Positions 1 to 8,763 of a DNA stretch of 64,000 bases are shown in pieces (within the stretch, counting starts at the first letter, position 1; every line of letters begins with the position of its first letter). Where the stretch lies: NCBI RefSeq assembly GCF_015356855.1, contig NZ_ARXR01000003.1:1-64000 (forward strand), in the 5' to 3' direction. The notes beneath the pieces are model-generated. The model did no database searches. It was not told where the DNA came from and saw only the letters and a list, made by a program, of their open reading frames with translations. The stretch is from Alloalcanivorax venustensis ISO4. Lineage in GTDB: Bacteria; Pseudomonadota; Gammaproteobacteria; Pseudomonadales; Alcanivoracaceae. The position numbers and the translations under genes were made by a program.

Positions 1-120
1 GGGTTTTTTATATTTAAGATACGATGATCTTCTGTCCCTACAAGGCCATGTGACCGCCGATGCTCCGAAGGAGCCAGGCGGAGGCGCCGAAGGCGTCGCG
101 AAGCGATCGCGAGCAAGCTC

Positions 121-243
121 GCGACCTAAAGTAGGTCATCTCCACGCACCACACCAATCTTCCCGGCAAAGCGACCTAAAGTAGGTCATCCCACGCCAAG
201 CCTCCGCTACCGGCAAAGCGACCTAAGCAGGTCAGTAGGTCAG
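121..243. repeat. Three short palindromic repeats (GACCTA/TAGGTC)
   Basis: Two identical 20-base copies (121-140 and 171-190) and one degenerate copy (218-243) lie about 48 bases apart. Each contains the inverted repeat GACCTA-AAG-TAGGTC, able to form a 6-bp hairpin. The second and third copies also share the preceding bases CCGGCAAA. The stretch 1-374 holds no credible gene, and bases 95-125 carry a further GC-rich dyad (TCGCGA repeated around GATCGC). It looks like a non-coding repeat cluster of the REP/BIME kind; function unknown. Confidence 0.6.
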
Positions 244-283
244 CCCCACTCCAAACCTCTCTGGAATCCTGCCGGCCGGCAGA

Positions 284-340
284 GCCGGCCTTTCGCGGGC
301 AAGGCCCGCTCCCACAAGCCCAGCTCCCACAAGGCCCAGC
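284..340. repeat. REP-like element with CTCCCACAA repeats
   Basis: The hairpin GCGGGC-AAG-GCCCGC (295-309, overlapping arms) follows the dyad GCCGGCCGGCAGAGCCGGCC. It is followed by three copies of a CTCCCACAA unit (about 309-340). This arrangement is typical of the abundant REP sequences of pseudomonads and relatives. It sits just beyond the 3' end of the leftward lipid kinase gene, where it could also stabilise or terminate that transcript. Confidence 0.55.
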
Positions 341-374
341 TCCCACAAAGCCAGACCTCGAGCCCGTCCTAAAC

Positions 375-1295
375 CTATTTCTCCACCCCCATCATCGGAC
401 ACTCCTCCCCAACCACCAGCCCCATCGCCCCCGGCAGCACCTTCAACTTAAACCGCTGATCCTTCAACGGCTCGCCATCCAGATTCAAATGCATCGGCTC
501 CGGGGTCTCGATCTCCAGCTCGCTGACCCGTGCACGCACGAACAATCCCTCACGCTCGCCGTTGCCGTTGCCGTTGCCGTTGCCGCTGTTGAACAGCCCC
601 CGCACGCCGGCGAGAAGATCCATATCCGAAGGCAGAATCGCGACATCCATCAGGCCGTCATCGATGCAGGCCTCGGGGCACAGCCGCTGGCCGCCGCCGG
701 CCTGGCGGCCGTTGCCCAGCCCCAGGGCGAGAAATTCACCCTGCCACTCAAAATCAGGCCCCCGGAAATGCCCCTCCGCCGGACGCACTTCCGCGAACCG
801 CGTCAGCCCGGTGAGCAAATAGGCGGCGCCGCCCAGCAGTTCTTTCAGATCCTCCGACGTCTGGGTGGTCACCTCGGTGCCGAACCCGCCGGTGGCCATA
901 TTGAGGAAATAGCTGTCGTTTACCTGGATCACGTCTACCGGTCGGGGCGGTCGGTCGAGCAGCGCCAGGGCTTCAGCGGGGTCTTCCGGTATGCCGGCGG
1001 CGGTGGCGAAGTCGTTGGCGGTGCCCATGGGGACTATGGCCAGTGCCAGGTCCGGCTTCCCGGACGCCATCATCGCCTGGGTGATGTCCCGCACCGAGCC
1101 GTCACCGCCCGCGGCGATGATGGTGCGGTAGCCCAGGGACAGCGCCTCGTCCACATAGCGTTCCGCGTCGCCGCCTTCCCAGGTGACTCTTACCGCCAGG
1201 TCCCAGCCGTCTTCCCGGCGGCTCATGACCGCTTCCCTGAGAGCCTGATGGGCCGCCTGTTTGCCGTGCAGAATCAGTAGCGCTTTACGCTCCAT
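375..1295 (-). CDS. yegS: YegS/DAGK-family lipid kinase
   Basis: A 306-residue protein of the diacylglycerol kinase catalytic family (PF00781, YegS type), predicted to phosphorylate a membrane lipid such as diacylglycerol or phosphatidylglycerol using ATP. The nucleotide-binding signature GGDGS is at residues 63-67 and the family motif GTANDFA at 91-97; the C-terminal beta-sandwich ends with NLDGEPL. Length matches the family (about 300). The start at 1295 gives the expected N-terminus MERKALLILHG. Odd feature: a run of alternating Asn-Gly residues in the C-terminal half, encoded by a hexanucleotide microsatellite. It appears monocistronic, with the DUF2061 gene diverging from it. The lipid substrate cannot be told from sequence. 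Confidence 0.9.
   Translation of the reverse strand: MERKALLILHGKQAAHQALREAVMSRREDGWDLAVRVTWEGGDAERYVDEALSLGYRTIIAAGGDGSVRDITQAMMASGKPDLALAIVPMGTANDFATAAGIPEDPAEALALLDRPPRPVDVIQVNDSYFLNMATGGFGTEVTTQTSEDLKELLGGAAYLLTGLTRFAEVRPAEGHFRGPDFEWQGEFLALGLGNGRQAGGGQRLCPEACIDDGLMDVAILPSDMDLLAGVRGLFNSGNGNGNGNGEREGLFVRARVSELEIETPEPMHLNLDGEPLKDQRFKLKVLPGAMGLVVGEECPMMGVEK
558..587. repeat. Hexanucleotide microsatellite inside yegS
   Basis: Four exact GCCGTT units followed by one GCCGCT unit. On the coding (minus) strand they encode alternating Asn and Gly. Because the unit is 6 bases, slippage would change protein length by two residues without breaking the frame. Confidence 0.85.
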
Positions 1296-1514
1296 GTAAG
1301 AGTCCTTGGCTGGTGAATGGGGCGCCCCGAGGGGCGTGCTGCTAGCTTAGGCCGTGGAGGAGGAAATCGCACCCAGGCGACAGGTGCCTTTACAACAATT
1401 AACCGCTCCGCCCCGAAAGCTGAATAGAGAGGATCTATCGGCGCAATGAGAAAATGCGTGCTTTACCTATTTGTGAGAATGGATATCATTTACTCATCAT
1501 CTAGGAGGTGCTCC

Positions 1515-1730
1515 ATGGGTAAAACATTCAGCTTTGGCATCATGCATATCAGCATCGCCTTCCTGGTGGTTTGGGCGATGACCGGAGACTGGCGCATCGG
1601 TGGCGCCACCGCGCTGGTGGAACCCTGCGTGAACACCGTGGCGTACCACTTCCACGAGAAAGTCTGGAAGCGCCTGAAAAAGGGTAAAGGGTCGTCCGGT
1701 GGTAGCGGGGGAACGCTGATAGCGGCGTGA
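1515..1730 (+). CDS. DUF2061 small membrane protein
   Basis: A 71-residue protein with the DUF2061 signature: one hydrophobic segment near residues 8-22 (ISIAFLVVWAMTG) followed by the conserved GGATALVEPCVNTVAYHFHE and a basic tail. The family is described only as small predicted membrane proteins; the molecular role is unknown. An in-frame upstream ATG at 1446 exists. I chose 1515 because it is preceded by an excellent ribosome site (AGGAGG, 1503-1508) and matches the family's usual N-terminus, leaving the upstream stretch unlike coding sequence. It lies 76 bases before a TetR gene on the same strand. Confidence 0.8.
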   Translation: MGKTFSFGIMHISIAFLVVWAMTGDWRIGGATALVEPCVNTVAYHFHEKVWKRLKKGKGSSGGSGGTLIAA

Positions 1731-1806
1731 TAGACTGCCTGTTTACGGCCCGGATGGCCTTGGTTAAGCTAGCCAGCCGGGTAAACAAAAACAGGGGAAA
1801 AATCAC

Positions 1807-2493
1807 GTGCAACGCACACCGGAAGATCTGGACGCCATACGTCAGGTCGTCAATCAGGTCCTGGAGGCCCACGCGGAAGAGGAGGGCGGCCAGCGCTCCC
1901 AGGCGCGCGCGGAGATTCTGATCCACTCCATGTATGTGTTCGCCCAGCGCGGGCTGGCCAGGACCACCGTGCAGCACCTGCTGGACGCCGCCAAAGTGTC
2001 CCGGCGCACCTTCTACAAGTACTTCCGCAACAAGATGGACGTGCTGGAGAGCATCTACCGGATTTTTATCGATAACATGCTGCTGCACTTCCATCAGGAA
2101 ATGCGCCAGGCCCAGTCGGTGAAGGAGATCATCACCAACACCACCGAGGTGTATTTCAATTACCACGTCAGCATGGGGCCGGTGATCAAGCTGATGATGG
2201 AGGAGGCCCGCTCCTCCAACTCGGCGCTGGCCCCACACCGGGTGCGTGCCCAGCAGATTGCCGCGGAAGTGCTGTCGTCGGAGATCAGCCGGCTGACCCA
2301 GCGGGACATGGAGCCGCTGGTAATGCGCACCATGCTCTGGATTCTGGAAAACTATTCCCTGTACATCTTCGAGAACGGCGAATTTTCCGCCCAGCGTCTG
2401 GAGCAGTGCCGCCGCACCATGATCGGCATCGCCGAATCGGTGGTGCTGGGCGCCGACGCCACTCCCGGCATGCTGGAGCGGCCACAGAGCTGA
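1807..2493 (+). CDS. TetR/AcrR-family transcriptional regulator
   Basis: A 228-residue one-domain regulator. The N-terminal TetR helix-turn-helix is at about residues 34-85, with the hallmark TTVQHLLDAAKVSRRTFYKYF. The C-terminal ligand-binding part is all-helical and unassigned. The start is GTG at 1807, preceded by AGGGGA; it adds about 30 residues before the HTH, which is longer than usual, so a later start is possible. The gene converges with the methyltransferase-like gene, with only four bases between stops. Its target and ligand are unknown. Confidence 0.85.
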   Translation: MQRTPEDLDAIRQVVNQVLEAHAEEEGGQRSQARAEILIHSMYVFAQRGLARTTVQHLLDAAKVSRRTFYKYFRNKMDVLESIYRIFIDNMLLHFHQEMRQAQSVKEIITNTTEVYFNYHVSMGPVIKLMMEEARSSNSALAPHRVRAQQIAAEVLSSEISRLTQRDMEPLVMRTMLWILENYSLYIFENGEFSAQRLEQCRRTMIGIAESVVLGADATPGMLERPQS

Positions 2494-2497
2494 AGCG

Positions 2498-3295
2498 CTA
2501 CTCCGGCTTGCGGAACCGCAGCGTCATGCGGTCACTTTCACCGATACGCAGATAGCGGTCCCGGTTCTCTTCCCCCAGCCGCAGGGTGGGCGGAAGGGTC
2601 CAGACCCCGGCCGGGTGCTCGGTATCGTCCGCCGGGTTGGCGTTGATACTGGCGTTGGCCTCCAGTTCGAAGCCCGCGTTCTCCGCCTGCTCAATCACGT
2701 ACGCCTCGGTCATATAGCCGGACTCGATTTGCTCTTCCAGCGGCCGGCCGGCGGGGGCCCGGTGTTCCACCACCCCCAGCACGCCGCCCGGTTTCAGAGC
2801 CCGGAAAAAGCTTTCAAAGGCGGCCTCGGCGGTGCCGGCCTTGGCCCAGTTGTGCACGTTGCGGAAGGTGAGCACCCGGTCGGCGCTGCCGGCCGGCGCG
2901 ATGTCGGTGTGCTCGGGCGGCCCCAGATGGGTGATTTTCACCTGGTCGTAGAGCGCCGGGCGGGCCGCCAGCTTCTCCTGGTAGCGCTGCAGGGCGCGCC
3001 GGTAGAAATCGACGCCGCTGTCGGCGGGAAACTGCGCCGCGTACAGGGTGCCGTGGTCGCGCAGCCAGGGCGCCAGAATGGCGGTATACCAGCCGCCGCC
3101 CCCGGGCCAGACTTCCACCACCGTCATATCCGGCTCGACCTGAAAGAACGCCAGGGTCTCGGCGGGGTGGCGATCGCCGTCGCGGCCGCTGTCCGCCTCG
3201 CGGTGGGGGCTTTCCAGAATCTGTTCCAGCGGCGCGGCCACGGCCGTGCCGGCCAGCCACAGAGTGGCGAGAGCAAAAAGCGTTGAGATGCGCAT
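2498..3295 (-). CDS. Exported class I SAM-methyltransferase-like protein
   Basis: A 265-residue protein with a clear Sec signal peptide (MRISTLFALATLWLAGTAVA, cleavage after AVA) followed by a Rossmann methyltransferase fold. The glycine-rich motif I reads VVEVWPGGGGWYT and a later strand reads LTFRNVHNW. It resembles the COG4798-type predicted methyltransferases, many of which carry a signal peptide. A SAM-dependent reaction in the periplasm is hard to explain, so the true activity is open. The ATG at 3295 has AAGGAGG eight bases upstream; an earlier in-frame start would hide the signal peptide. It follows the TetR gene by 10 bases, so the two form an operon. Confidence 0.8.
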   Translation of the reverse strand: MRISTLFALATLWLAGTAVAAPLEQILESPHREADSGRDGDRHPAETLAFFQVEPDMTVVEVWPGGGGWYTAILAPWLRDHGTLYAAQFPADSGVDFYRRALQRYQEKLAARPALYDQVKITHLGPPEHTDIAPAGSADRVLTFRNVHNWAKAGTAEAAFESFFRALKPGGVLGVVEHRAPAGRPLEEQIESGYMTEAYVIEQAENAGFELEANASINANPADDTEHPAGVWTLPPTLRLGEENRDRYLRIGESDRMTLRFRKPE

Positions 3296-3305
3296 GCGGC
3301 CTCCT

Positions 3306-3890
3306 TCAGGCGTCGCCGGCGCGCAGGCCGCGCACCAGCACTTCCATGTAACTGACGGCCTGGTGCTCAAGCCGTCCTTCGCCGGTGAGCACCCAGGTGT
3401 AGGTGGTGCCCACCAGCAGATTCACCATCATCAAAATAGTGTCCCGGGTGGAAAGTGCAGCAAAGTAGCCGTCGTTACGCAGTTCGTTGAAGAAGGCGTC
3501 GGCCACCGGCAGGTTGTCTTCCACCAGGCGCAGATAGCGTTGTTGGATCGGGCCGAGAAACTCACCGGCTTCCTGGATCAGCAGCCGGGAGAAATCGCGC
3601 TCGCTTTCCAGAAAGCGGGCCACGGCGCGGCACACATTCTCCAGGCGCTGCAGCGGCGGCGCGCCGTTGAGCAGCTCGCCCAGCACCAGGTCGCGGATCG
3701 CGGTGAGGTTTTCCTCCACCACGGTGAGCAGCAGCGCGTCCTTGGACGGGAAGAAGCGGTAGATGGTGGCCTTGCCGACACCGGCGCGCTGGGCGATGGT
3801 TTTCACCTCCGCCCGGCGGAACCCCTGTTCGGCGAACACATCCCGGGCGGTGGCGAGTATGCGCGCCCGGCGCGGGTCATTGTCGGTCAA
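3306..3890 (-). CDS. TetR/AcrR-family regulator upstream of the exported methyltransferase-like gene
   Basis: A 194-residue regulator. The HTH at residues 9-55 reads ILATARDVFAEQGF ... AGVGKATIYRFFPSKDALL, typical of TetR proteins of the AcrR/NemR kind. The C-terminal half is helical, with the segment TILMMVNLLVGTTYTWVL reminiscent of the YfiR/TetR_C C-terminal domain. It is transcribed first in a two-gene unit with the exported methyltransferase-like gene, ten bases downstream, and probably controls it. It lies 36 bases downstream of the valS stop on the same strand. Confidence 0.85.
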   Translation of the reverse strand: MTDNDPRRARILATARDVFAEQGFRRAEVKTIAQRAGVGKATIYRFFPSKDALLLTVVEENLTAIRDLVLGELLNGAPPLQRLENVCRAVARFLESERDFSRLLIQEAGEFLGPIQQRYLRLVEDNLPVADAFFNELRNDGYFAALSTRDTILMMVNLLVGTTYTWVLTGEGRLEHQAVSYMEVLVRGLRAGDA

Positions 3891-3926
3891 GGCCGTGCCT
3901 CCTGACGCGGCGTGCTCGGCGCGCGC

Positions 3927-6713
3927 CTAAAGATACTTGATCTTCTCCATCTGCTCTTCCAGACGGGCCTGTTGCGAGCGGTGGTCGTCCAGTTTCTCGC
4001 GCTCCTTGGCGACTACTTCGTCGGGGGCTTTATCGACGAAGTTGGGATTGCGCAGCTTGCTCTCGCCACGGGCCACTTCCTTGCGCAGCTTGTCGATCTC
4101 CTTGCCCAGACGCTCGATCTCCGCGTCCTTGTCGATCAGGCCGGCCATCGGCACCAGGATTTCCATGTCGCCGACCAGACCGGTGGCGGACGCCGGGGCG
4201 GAATCCTCGGCGTTCAGCCAGGTGATGCGCTCCAACTTGGCCAGCCGGCACATGAAGTTGTGGTTGGCGGCCAGGCGCTCGCGGTCGATGTCCTTGCCGT
4301 TGTGCAGGTACACGTCCAGCGCCTTGCCCGGCGGGATGCGCATCTCGCCGCGAATGTTGCGGATCACGGTGATCACCGCCTTGATCCACTCGATGTCGCT
4401 CTCCGCCTGGGGGGCCAGGCGCGCGCTGTCGCTGACCGGGAACGGCTGGCGCATGATGGTGGCATCGGCGCCCTCCGCCGCCGGCGTCTTGCCCGCCAGC
4501 GGGGCCACCTTCTGCCAGATCTCCTCGGTGATGAACGGCATGAAGGGATGCGCCAGGCGCAGAATCGCCTCCAGCACCCGCACCAGCGTGCACCGGGTGC
4601 CGCGTTTTTCCGCTTCGCTGTATTCGTCGCCGTAGAGCACCGGCTTGGACAGCTCCAGATACCAGTCGCAGTACTCGTTCCAGATGAACTCGTAGGCGGC
4701 GTGGGAGGCGACGTCGAAACGGAACTGGTCGAGCGCCTCGGTGACTTCGGTTTCGGCACGCTGCAGCGCGCTGACGATCCAGCGATCCGCCAGGGACAGG
4801 GTCACCTCGCCGCTGTCCGCGTCCAGGCCGCAGTCCTGGTTCTCGGTGTTCATCAGCACGTAGCGCGCCGCGTTCCAGATCTTGTTGCAGAAGTTGCGGT
4901 AGCCCTCGATGCGGCCCATGTCCCACTTGATGTCGCGGCCGGTGGAGGCCAGCGACAGGAAGGTGAAGCGCAGCGCGTCGGTGCCGTAGGCGTTGATGCC
5001 GTCCGGAAACTCCTTGCGCGTACGCTTGGCGATCTGCTTTTCCTTCTGCGGCTGCATCAGCCCGCGCGTGCGCTTTTCCACCAGGGTGTCCAGGTCGATG
5101 CCATCGATCAGGTCGAGCGGGTCCAGCACATTCCCCTTGGACTTGGACATCTTCTGGCCTTCCGCGTCGCGCACCAGGCCGTGGACGTACACCTGCTTGA
5201 AGGGCACCTGGCCGGTGAACTTCAGCGTCATCATGATCATCCGCGCGACCCAGAAGAAAATGATGTCGAACCCGGTGACCAGCACATCGGTGGGGTGGAA
5301 GGTTTTCAGCTCGTCGGTCTGTTCCGGCCAGCCCAGGGTGGAGAAGGTCCACAGCGCGGAGCTGAACCAGGTATCCAGCACGTCCTCGTCCTGGCTCAAG
5401 GGGCGGTCGCCCAGGTTGTGCTCGCGGCGCACCTCGTCCTCGTCGCGGCCCACATAGACGTTGCCGTCCTCGTCGTACCAGGCGGGAATCCGGTGGCCCC
5501 ACCACAGCTGCCGGGAAATGCACCAGTCCTGCAGGTCGCGCATCCACGAGAAGTACATGTTCTCGTAGTTCTTGGGCACGAACTGGATGTCGCCGTTTTC
5601 CACCGCTTCAATGGCCGGCTTGGCCAGGGATTCCACTGCCACGAACCACTGGTCGGTGAGATAGGGTTCGATCACCACGCCGGAGCGGTCGCCGCGCGGC
5701 ACCTGCAGGGTGTGATCCTCGACTTTCTCCAGCAGGCCCTGCGCGTCCAGATCGTCGACCACTTTCTTGCGGGCGTCGAACCGGTCCAGGCCGCGGTAGG
5801 CTTGCGGCGCGTTGTCGTTCAGATGCGCCTCGATGGTGAACAGGTTGATCTGCGGCAGATCGTGGCGCTTGCCCACTTCGTAGTCGTTGAAGTCGTGGGC
5901 CGGGGTGATTTTCACGCAGCCGGAGCCGAAGTCCGGGTCCACGTAATCGTCGGCGATAATCGGAATATCGCGGTCGGCCAGTGGCAAACGCACGGTCTGG
6001 CCGATCAGATCCTTATAGCGCGGGTCTTCCGGGTGCACCGCCACGGCGGTGTCACCGAGCATGGTTTCCGGGCGGGTGGTGGCCACCACCAGGTGCCCGG
6101 ACCCGTCGGAAAGCGGATAGCGGAAGTGCCACATGTGGCCCTGTTCTTCACGGTTTTCCACTTCCAGGTCGGAGATCGCGGTGTGCAGCGCCGGGTCCCA
6201 GTTCACCAGACGTTTACCGCGGTAGATCAGGCCCTCGCTGTGCAGGCGCACGAACACTTCGCGCACCGCGTTGGACAGGCCGTCGTCCATGGTGAAGCGT
6301 TCCCGGGACCAGTCCACGCTGCTGCCCATGCGGCGCAGCTGCTGGGTGATGGTGCCGCCGGATTCCGCCTTCCACTCCCAGACCTTGTCCAGGAAGCGCT
6401 CGCGGCCCAGCTCGTGGCGGTCGGTGCCTTCCGCCGCCAGGCGGCGCTCCACCACCATCTGGGTGGCGATGCCGGCGTGGTCGGTGCCCACCTGCCAGAG
6501 GGTGTTGCGGCCTTGCATGCGGCGATAGCGCACCAGGGTGTCCATGATGGTGTCCTGGAAGGCGTGCCCCATGTGCAGACTGCCGGTCACATTCGGCGGC
6601 GGGATCATCATCGCGAAGGATTCGCCCTCCCCGGAGGGGCGGAAATGGCCTGCCTTTTCCCAGGTCTGGTACCAGGCCTGCTCGATGCTGTCGGGTTGGT
6701 AGGTTTTATCCAT
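3927..6713 (-). CDS. valS: Valyl-tRNA synthetase
   Basis: Class I aminoacyl-tRNA synthetase of 928 residues charging tRNA-Val in the cytoplasm. The HIGH-type motif [13 protein letters not shown] is at residues 38-50 and KMSKS at 521-525. Between them lies the CP1 editing domain. The anticodon-binding domain follows, and a C-terminal coiled coil (residues about 865-928, rich in Lys/Glu heptads) contacts tRNA. Length is close to E. coli ValS (951). I start at the ATG at 6713 ([12 protein letters not shown]), which aligns with E. coli MEKTYNPQDIEQ; an in-frame GTG at 6731 is less likely. The order valS-holC-pepA is the conserved gammaproteobacterial arrangement. Confidence 0.98.
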   Translation of the reverse strand: MDKTYQPDSIEQAWYQTWEKAGHFRPSGEGESFAMMIPPPNVTGSLHMGHAFQDTIMDTLVRYRRMQGRNTLWQVGTDHAGIATQMVVERRLAAEGTDRHELGRERFLDKVWEWKAESGGTITQQLRRMGSSVDWSRERFTMDDGLSNAVREVFVRLHSEGLIYRGKRLVNWDPALHTAISDLEVENREEQGHMWHFRYPLSDGSGHLVVATTRPETMLGDTAVAVHPEDPRYKDLIGQTVRLPLADRDIPIIADDYVDPDFGSGCVKITPAHDFNDYEVGKRHDLPQINLFTIEAHLNDNAPQAYRGLDRFDARKKVVDDLDAQGLLEKVEDHTLQVPRGDRSGVVIEPYLTDQWFVAVESLAKPAIEAVENGDIQFVPKNYENMYFSWMRDLQDWCISRQLWWGHRIPAWYDEDGNVYVGRDEDEVRREHNLGDRPLSQDEDVLDTWFSSALWTFSTLGWPEQTDELKTFHPTDVLVTGFDIIFFWVARMIMMTLKFTGQVPFKQVYVHGLVRDAEGQKMSKSKGNVLDPLDLIDGIDLDTLVEKRTRGLMQPQKEKQIAKRTRKEFPDGINAYGTDALRFTFLSLASTGRDIKWDMGRIEGYRNFCNKIWNAARYVLMNTENQDCGLDADSGEVTLSLADRWIVSALQRAETEVTEALDQFRFDVASHAAYEFIWNEYCDWYLELSKPVLYGDEYSEAEKRGTRCTLVRVLEAILRLAHPFMPFITEEIWQKVAPLAGKTPAAEGADATIMRQPFPVSDSARLAPQAESDIEWIKAVITVIRNIRGEMRIPPGKALDVYLHNGKDIDRERLAANHNFMCRLAKLERITWLNAEDSAPASATGLVGDMEILVPMAGLIDKDAEIERLGKEIDKLRKEVARGESKLRNPNFVDKAPDEVVAKEREKLDDHRSQQARLEEQMEKIKYL

Positions 6714-6788
6714 GATCTCCGCTGTCTTCACCGCAAAAACGAAGGGCGAATTATAGCGAAAGGGGGCGCCGCCGTCGCGCTCCGTGGT

Positions 6789-7214
6789 TCAGAGACGGTG
6801 GCTCTGAATCTGGAAGCCGCGGTCGCGGTAGAAGCGGAAACGGGCCCGGCCCGCCTCGCGCAGCGGGCCGTCACCGGTGATCATTTCCGCCACCCGCTGA
6901 AAACGGGTGGCGAAGTCCGGCACCTCCGGCGCCAGGTTGATCAGCACATCGTGGTGGTCGCCGGGGTCGTCGCCGTGCCCCACCACCACCGGCGTCTCTG
7001 CCATCGGCGTGTCCGCCGCCAGGTCGTGGGGCAGAAAGCCGGTGGCCGGCTGCGCCCAGAAGGCGGCATCCACCTCGCGGGCGTGGGCGTCGTCCCGGCA
7101 GTGCACATAAATGCGCCGGGACTGCCGCCAGGCCTTCTCCGCGATGCGGCGGGCGAGGGCGGTTTGCATGCCTTCGCCGGCCTGTTCGGTGATGTAGAAC
7201 AGTATTTCCGTCAA
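6789..7214 (-). CDS. holC: DNA polymerase III chi subunit
   Basis: A 141-residue HolC family protein (PF04364). Chi links the clamp-loader complex, through psi, to single-stranded DNA-binding protein at the replication fork. Visible family features are the N-terminal strand TEILFYI, the segment RRIYVHCRDDAHAREVD and the later LINLAPEVPDF. E. coli HolC is 147 residues. It sits between pepA (4 bases upstream) and valS (75 bases downstream) in the usual order, consistent with a pepA-holC-valS transcript. Confidence 0.93.
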   Translation of the reverse strand: MTEILFYITEQAGEGMQTALARRIAEKAWRQSRRIYVHCRDDAHAREVDAAFWAQPATGFLPHDLAADTPMAETPVVVGHGDDPGDHHDVLINLAPEVPDFATRFQRVAEMITGDGPLREAGRARFRFYRDRGFQIQSHRL

Positions 7215-7218
7215 GGGG

Positions 7219-8700
7219 TCAGCCTTTGCGCTCCGCCAGGTTAATCAGGTAGCGGGTCAGCATCGGCACCGGCCGGCCGGTGGAGCCCTTCTCCTTGCCG
7301 CCGCTGTTCCAGGCGGTGCCGGCGATGTCCAGGTGCGCCCATTTCACGTCGCGGGCAAAGCGGTGCAGGAAGCAGGCCGCGGTGATCGAGCCGCCCTTGG
7401 GGCCGCCGATGTTCTGCATGTCCGCGAACGGGCTGTCCAGCTGGGTCTGGTAGTCCTCCCACAGCGGCATCGGCCAGCCCCGGTCGCCGGTGTCCCGGCC
7501 CGCTTCCAGCAGTGCCTCGCTGAGGGCGTCGTCGTTGCTGTATACCGCCTGGGCGTGGCTGCCCAGGGCCATCACGCAGGCCCCGGTCAGGGTGGCCACA
7601 TCGATCACCGTGTGCGGCTTGTGCTTCTGCTGCACGTAGGTGAGGGCGTCGCACAGCACCAGCCGGCCCTCGGCGTCGGTGTTGAGGATCTCCACGGTCT
7701 GGCCGGACAGGGTTTTGACGATGTCCCCGGGGCGGGTGGCTTCGCCGTCGGGCATGTTTTCCGCCGCCGCCACCACGGCCACCAGGTGGATCGGCAGCCC
7801 CAGCTCGCAGACGGTTTTCATCGCCCCGAACACGCTGGCGGCGCCGCCCATGTCGTACTTCATCTCGTCCATGCTGGCGCCGGGTTTCAGGGAGATACCG
7901 CCGGTATCGAAGGTGATGCCCTTGCCGACCAGGGACACCGGCTTGCCGGTGGCGCCCTTGTAGTCCATCACGATCAGGCAGCCCTTGCGGCTGCTGCCCT
8001 GGGACACGGCGCAAAACGCGCCCATGCCCATCTTTTCCGCCTGGGCGTGGCTGATCACCTTAACGGACAGCTTTTTCTCATAGTCCTTGGCCAGCTGACG
8101 GGCGCGCTTGGCCAGGTACTCCGGGTAGCAATCGTTGGGCGCCATATTGCCCAGGTCCTTGGCCAGCGCGGACCCGGCGGCCACCGCCTTGCCCACGTTG
8201 GAGGCCTTCTTCAGGCCGTTATTGCGTTCGGCCGCCCAGAAGGTCCACTTCTTCAGCGTCGCCGCCTTGGGCGCTTTGCTGCGGTACAGGTCGAACCGGT
8301 AGGCGGCTTCTTCCGCCACCCGGGTGCCTTCACGCACCTGCCATTCGGTGTCCCGGGCCACGGCCACCGAGCCCAGCACCCACACCGCCTGCTTGACCGG
8401 GCCGCGCTGCAGCGTGCGGCTCACCTGGCCGACCAGTTTCAGGAAGGCGTTGCCGTCCAGCTCGCTCTTGTCGCCGCAGCCGACCAGAAACAGGCGGCTG
8501 GCGGTCAGGCCCGGCGGCTGATGCAACCACGCGGTCTGGCCCTTGTCGCCGGAGAAATCTCCGGCCTTAATGAACGCCTTGACCGCTTCGCGTGTCTCAT
8601 CGGGCAGGTTTTCAGGCAGGGTTGCGTCGCTGCTCAAGGGAAGAATCACGCAATCCGCTTTGATTTTTGCTAAAGCGGAATGGCTAATGGCGTACTCCAT
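7219..8700 (-). CDS. pepA: Leucyl aminopeptidase (M17)
   Basis: Cytosolic M17 aminopeptidase of 493 residues, removing N-terminal residues from peptides with two metal ions in the active site. The family signature NTDAEGRL begins at about residue 340, preceded by the metal-binding GKGITFDTGGISLKP. PepA proteins also bind DNA in XerCD recombination in E. coli. The ATG at 8700 is preceded by AGGAGA; an upstream in-frame start at 8727 has no ribosome site. The gene diverges from lptF, with promoters sharing 8701-8763. Confidence 0.96.
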   Translation of the reverse strand: MEYAISHSALAKIKADCVILPLSSDATLPENLPDETREAVKAFIKAGDFSGDKGQTAWLHQPPGLTASRLFLVGCGDKSELDGNAFLKLVGQVSRTLQRGPVKQAVWVLGSVAVARDTEWQVREGTRVAEEAAYRFDLYRSKAPKAATLKKWTFWAAERNNGLKKASNVGKAVAAGSALAKDLGNMAPNDCYPEYLAKRARQLAKDYEKKLSVKVISHAQAEKMGMGAFCAVSQGSSRKGCLIVMDYKGATGKPVSLVGKGITFDTGGISLKPGASMDEMKYDMGGAASVFGAMKTVCELGLPIHLVAVVAAAENMPDGEATRPGDIVKTLSGQTVEILNTDAEGRLVLCDALTYVQQKHKPHTVIDVATLTGACVMALGSHAQAVYSNDDALSEALLEAGRDTGDRGWPMPLWEDYQTQLDSPFADMQNIGGPKGGSITAACFLHRFARDVKWAHLDIAGTAWNSGGKEKGSTGRPVPMLTRYLINLAERKG

Positions 8701-8763
8701 GCTGTCTCCTGAGTTACAATGCCGCACACTTTCAGTGCAGGTTAAGTGCGGGCGGGGCCGACG

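Noticed and set aside
121-243. CRISPR array
   Set aside because: Only three short palindromes with one degenerate copy, no unique spacers of constant length and no cas genes in the window.
3912-7244. A very long open frame (1110 codons) on the plus strand
   Set aside because: It lies antisense to valS and holC. Those have clear motifs on the minus strand; the plus-strand translation is His/Gln/Val-rich without any family, as expected from GC-rich codon bias.
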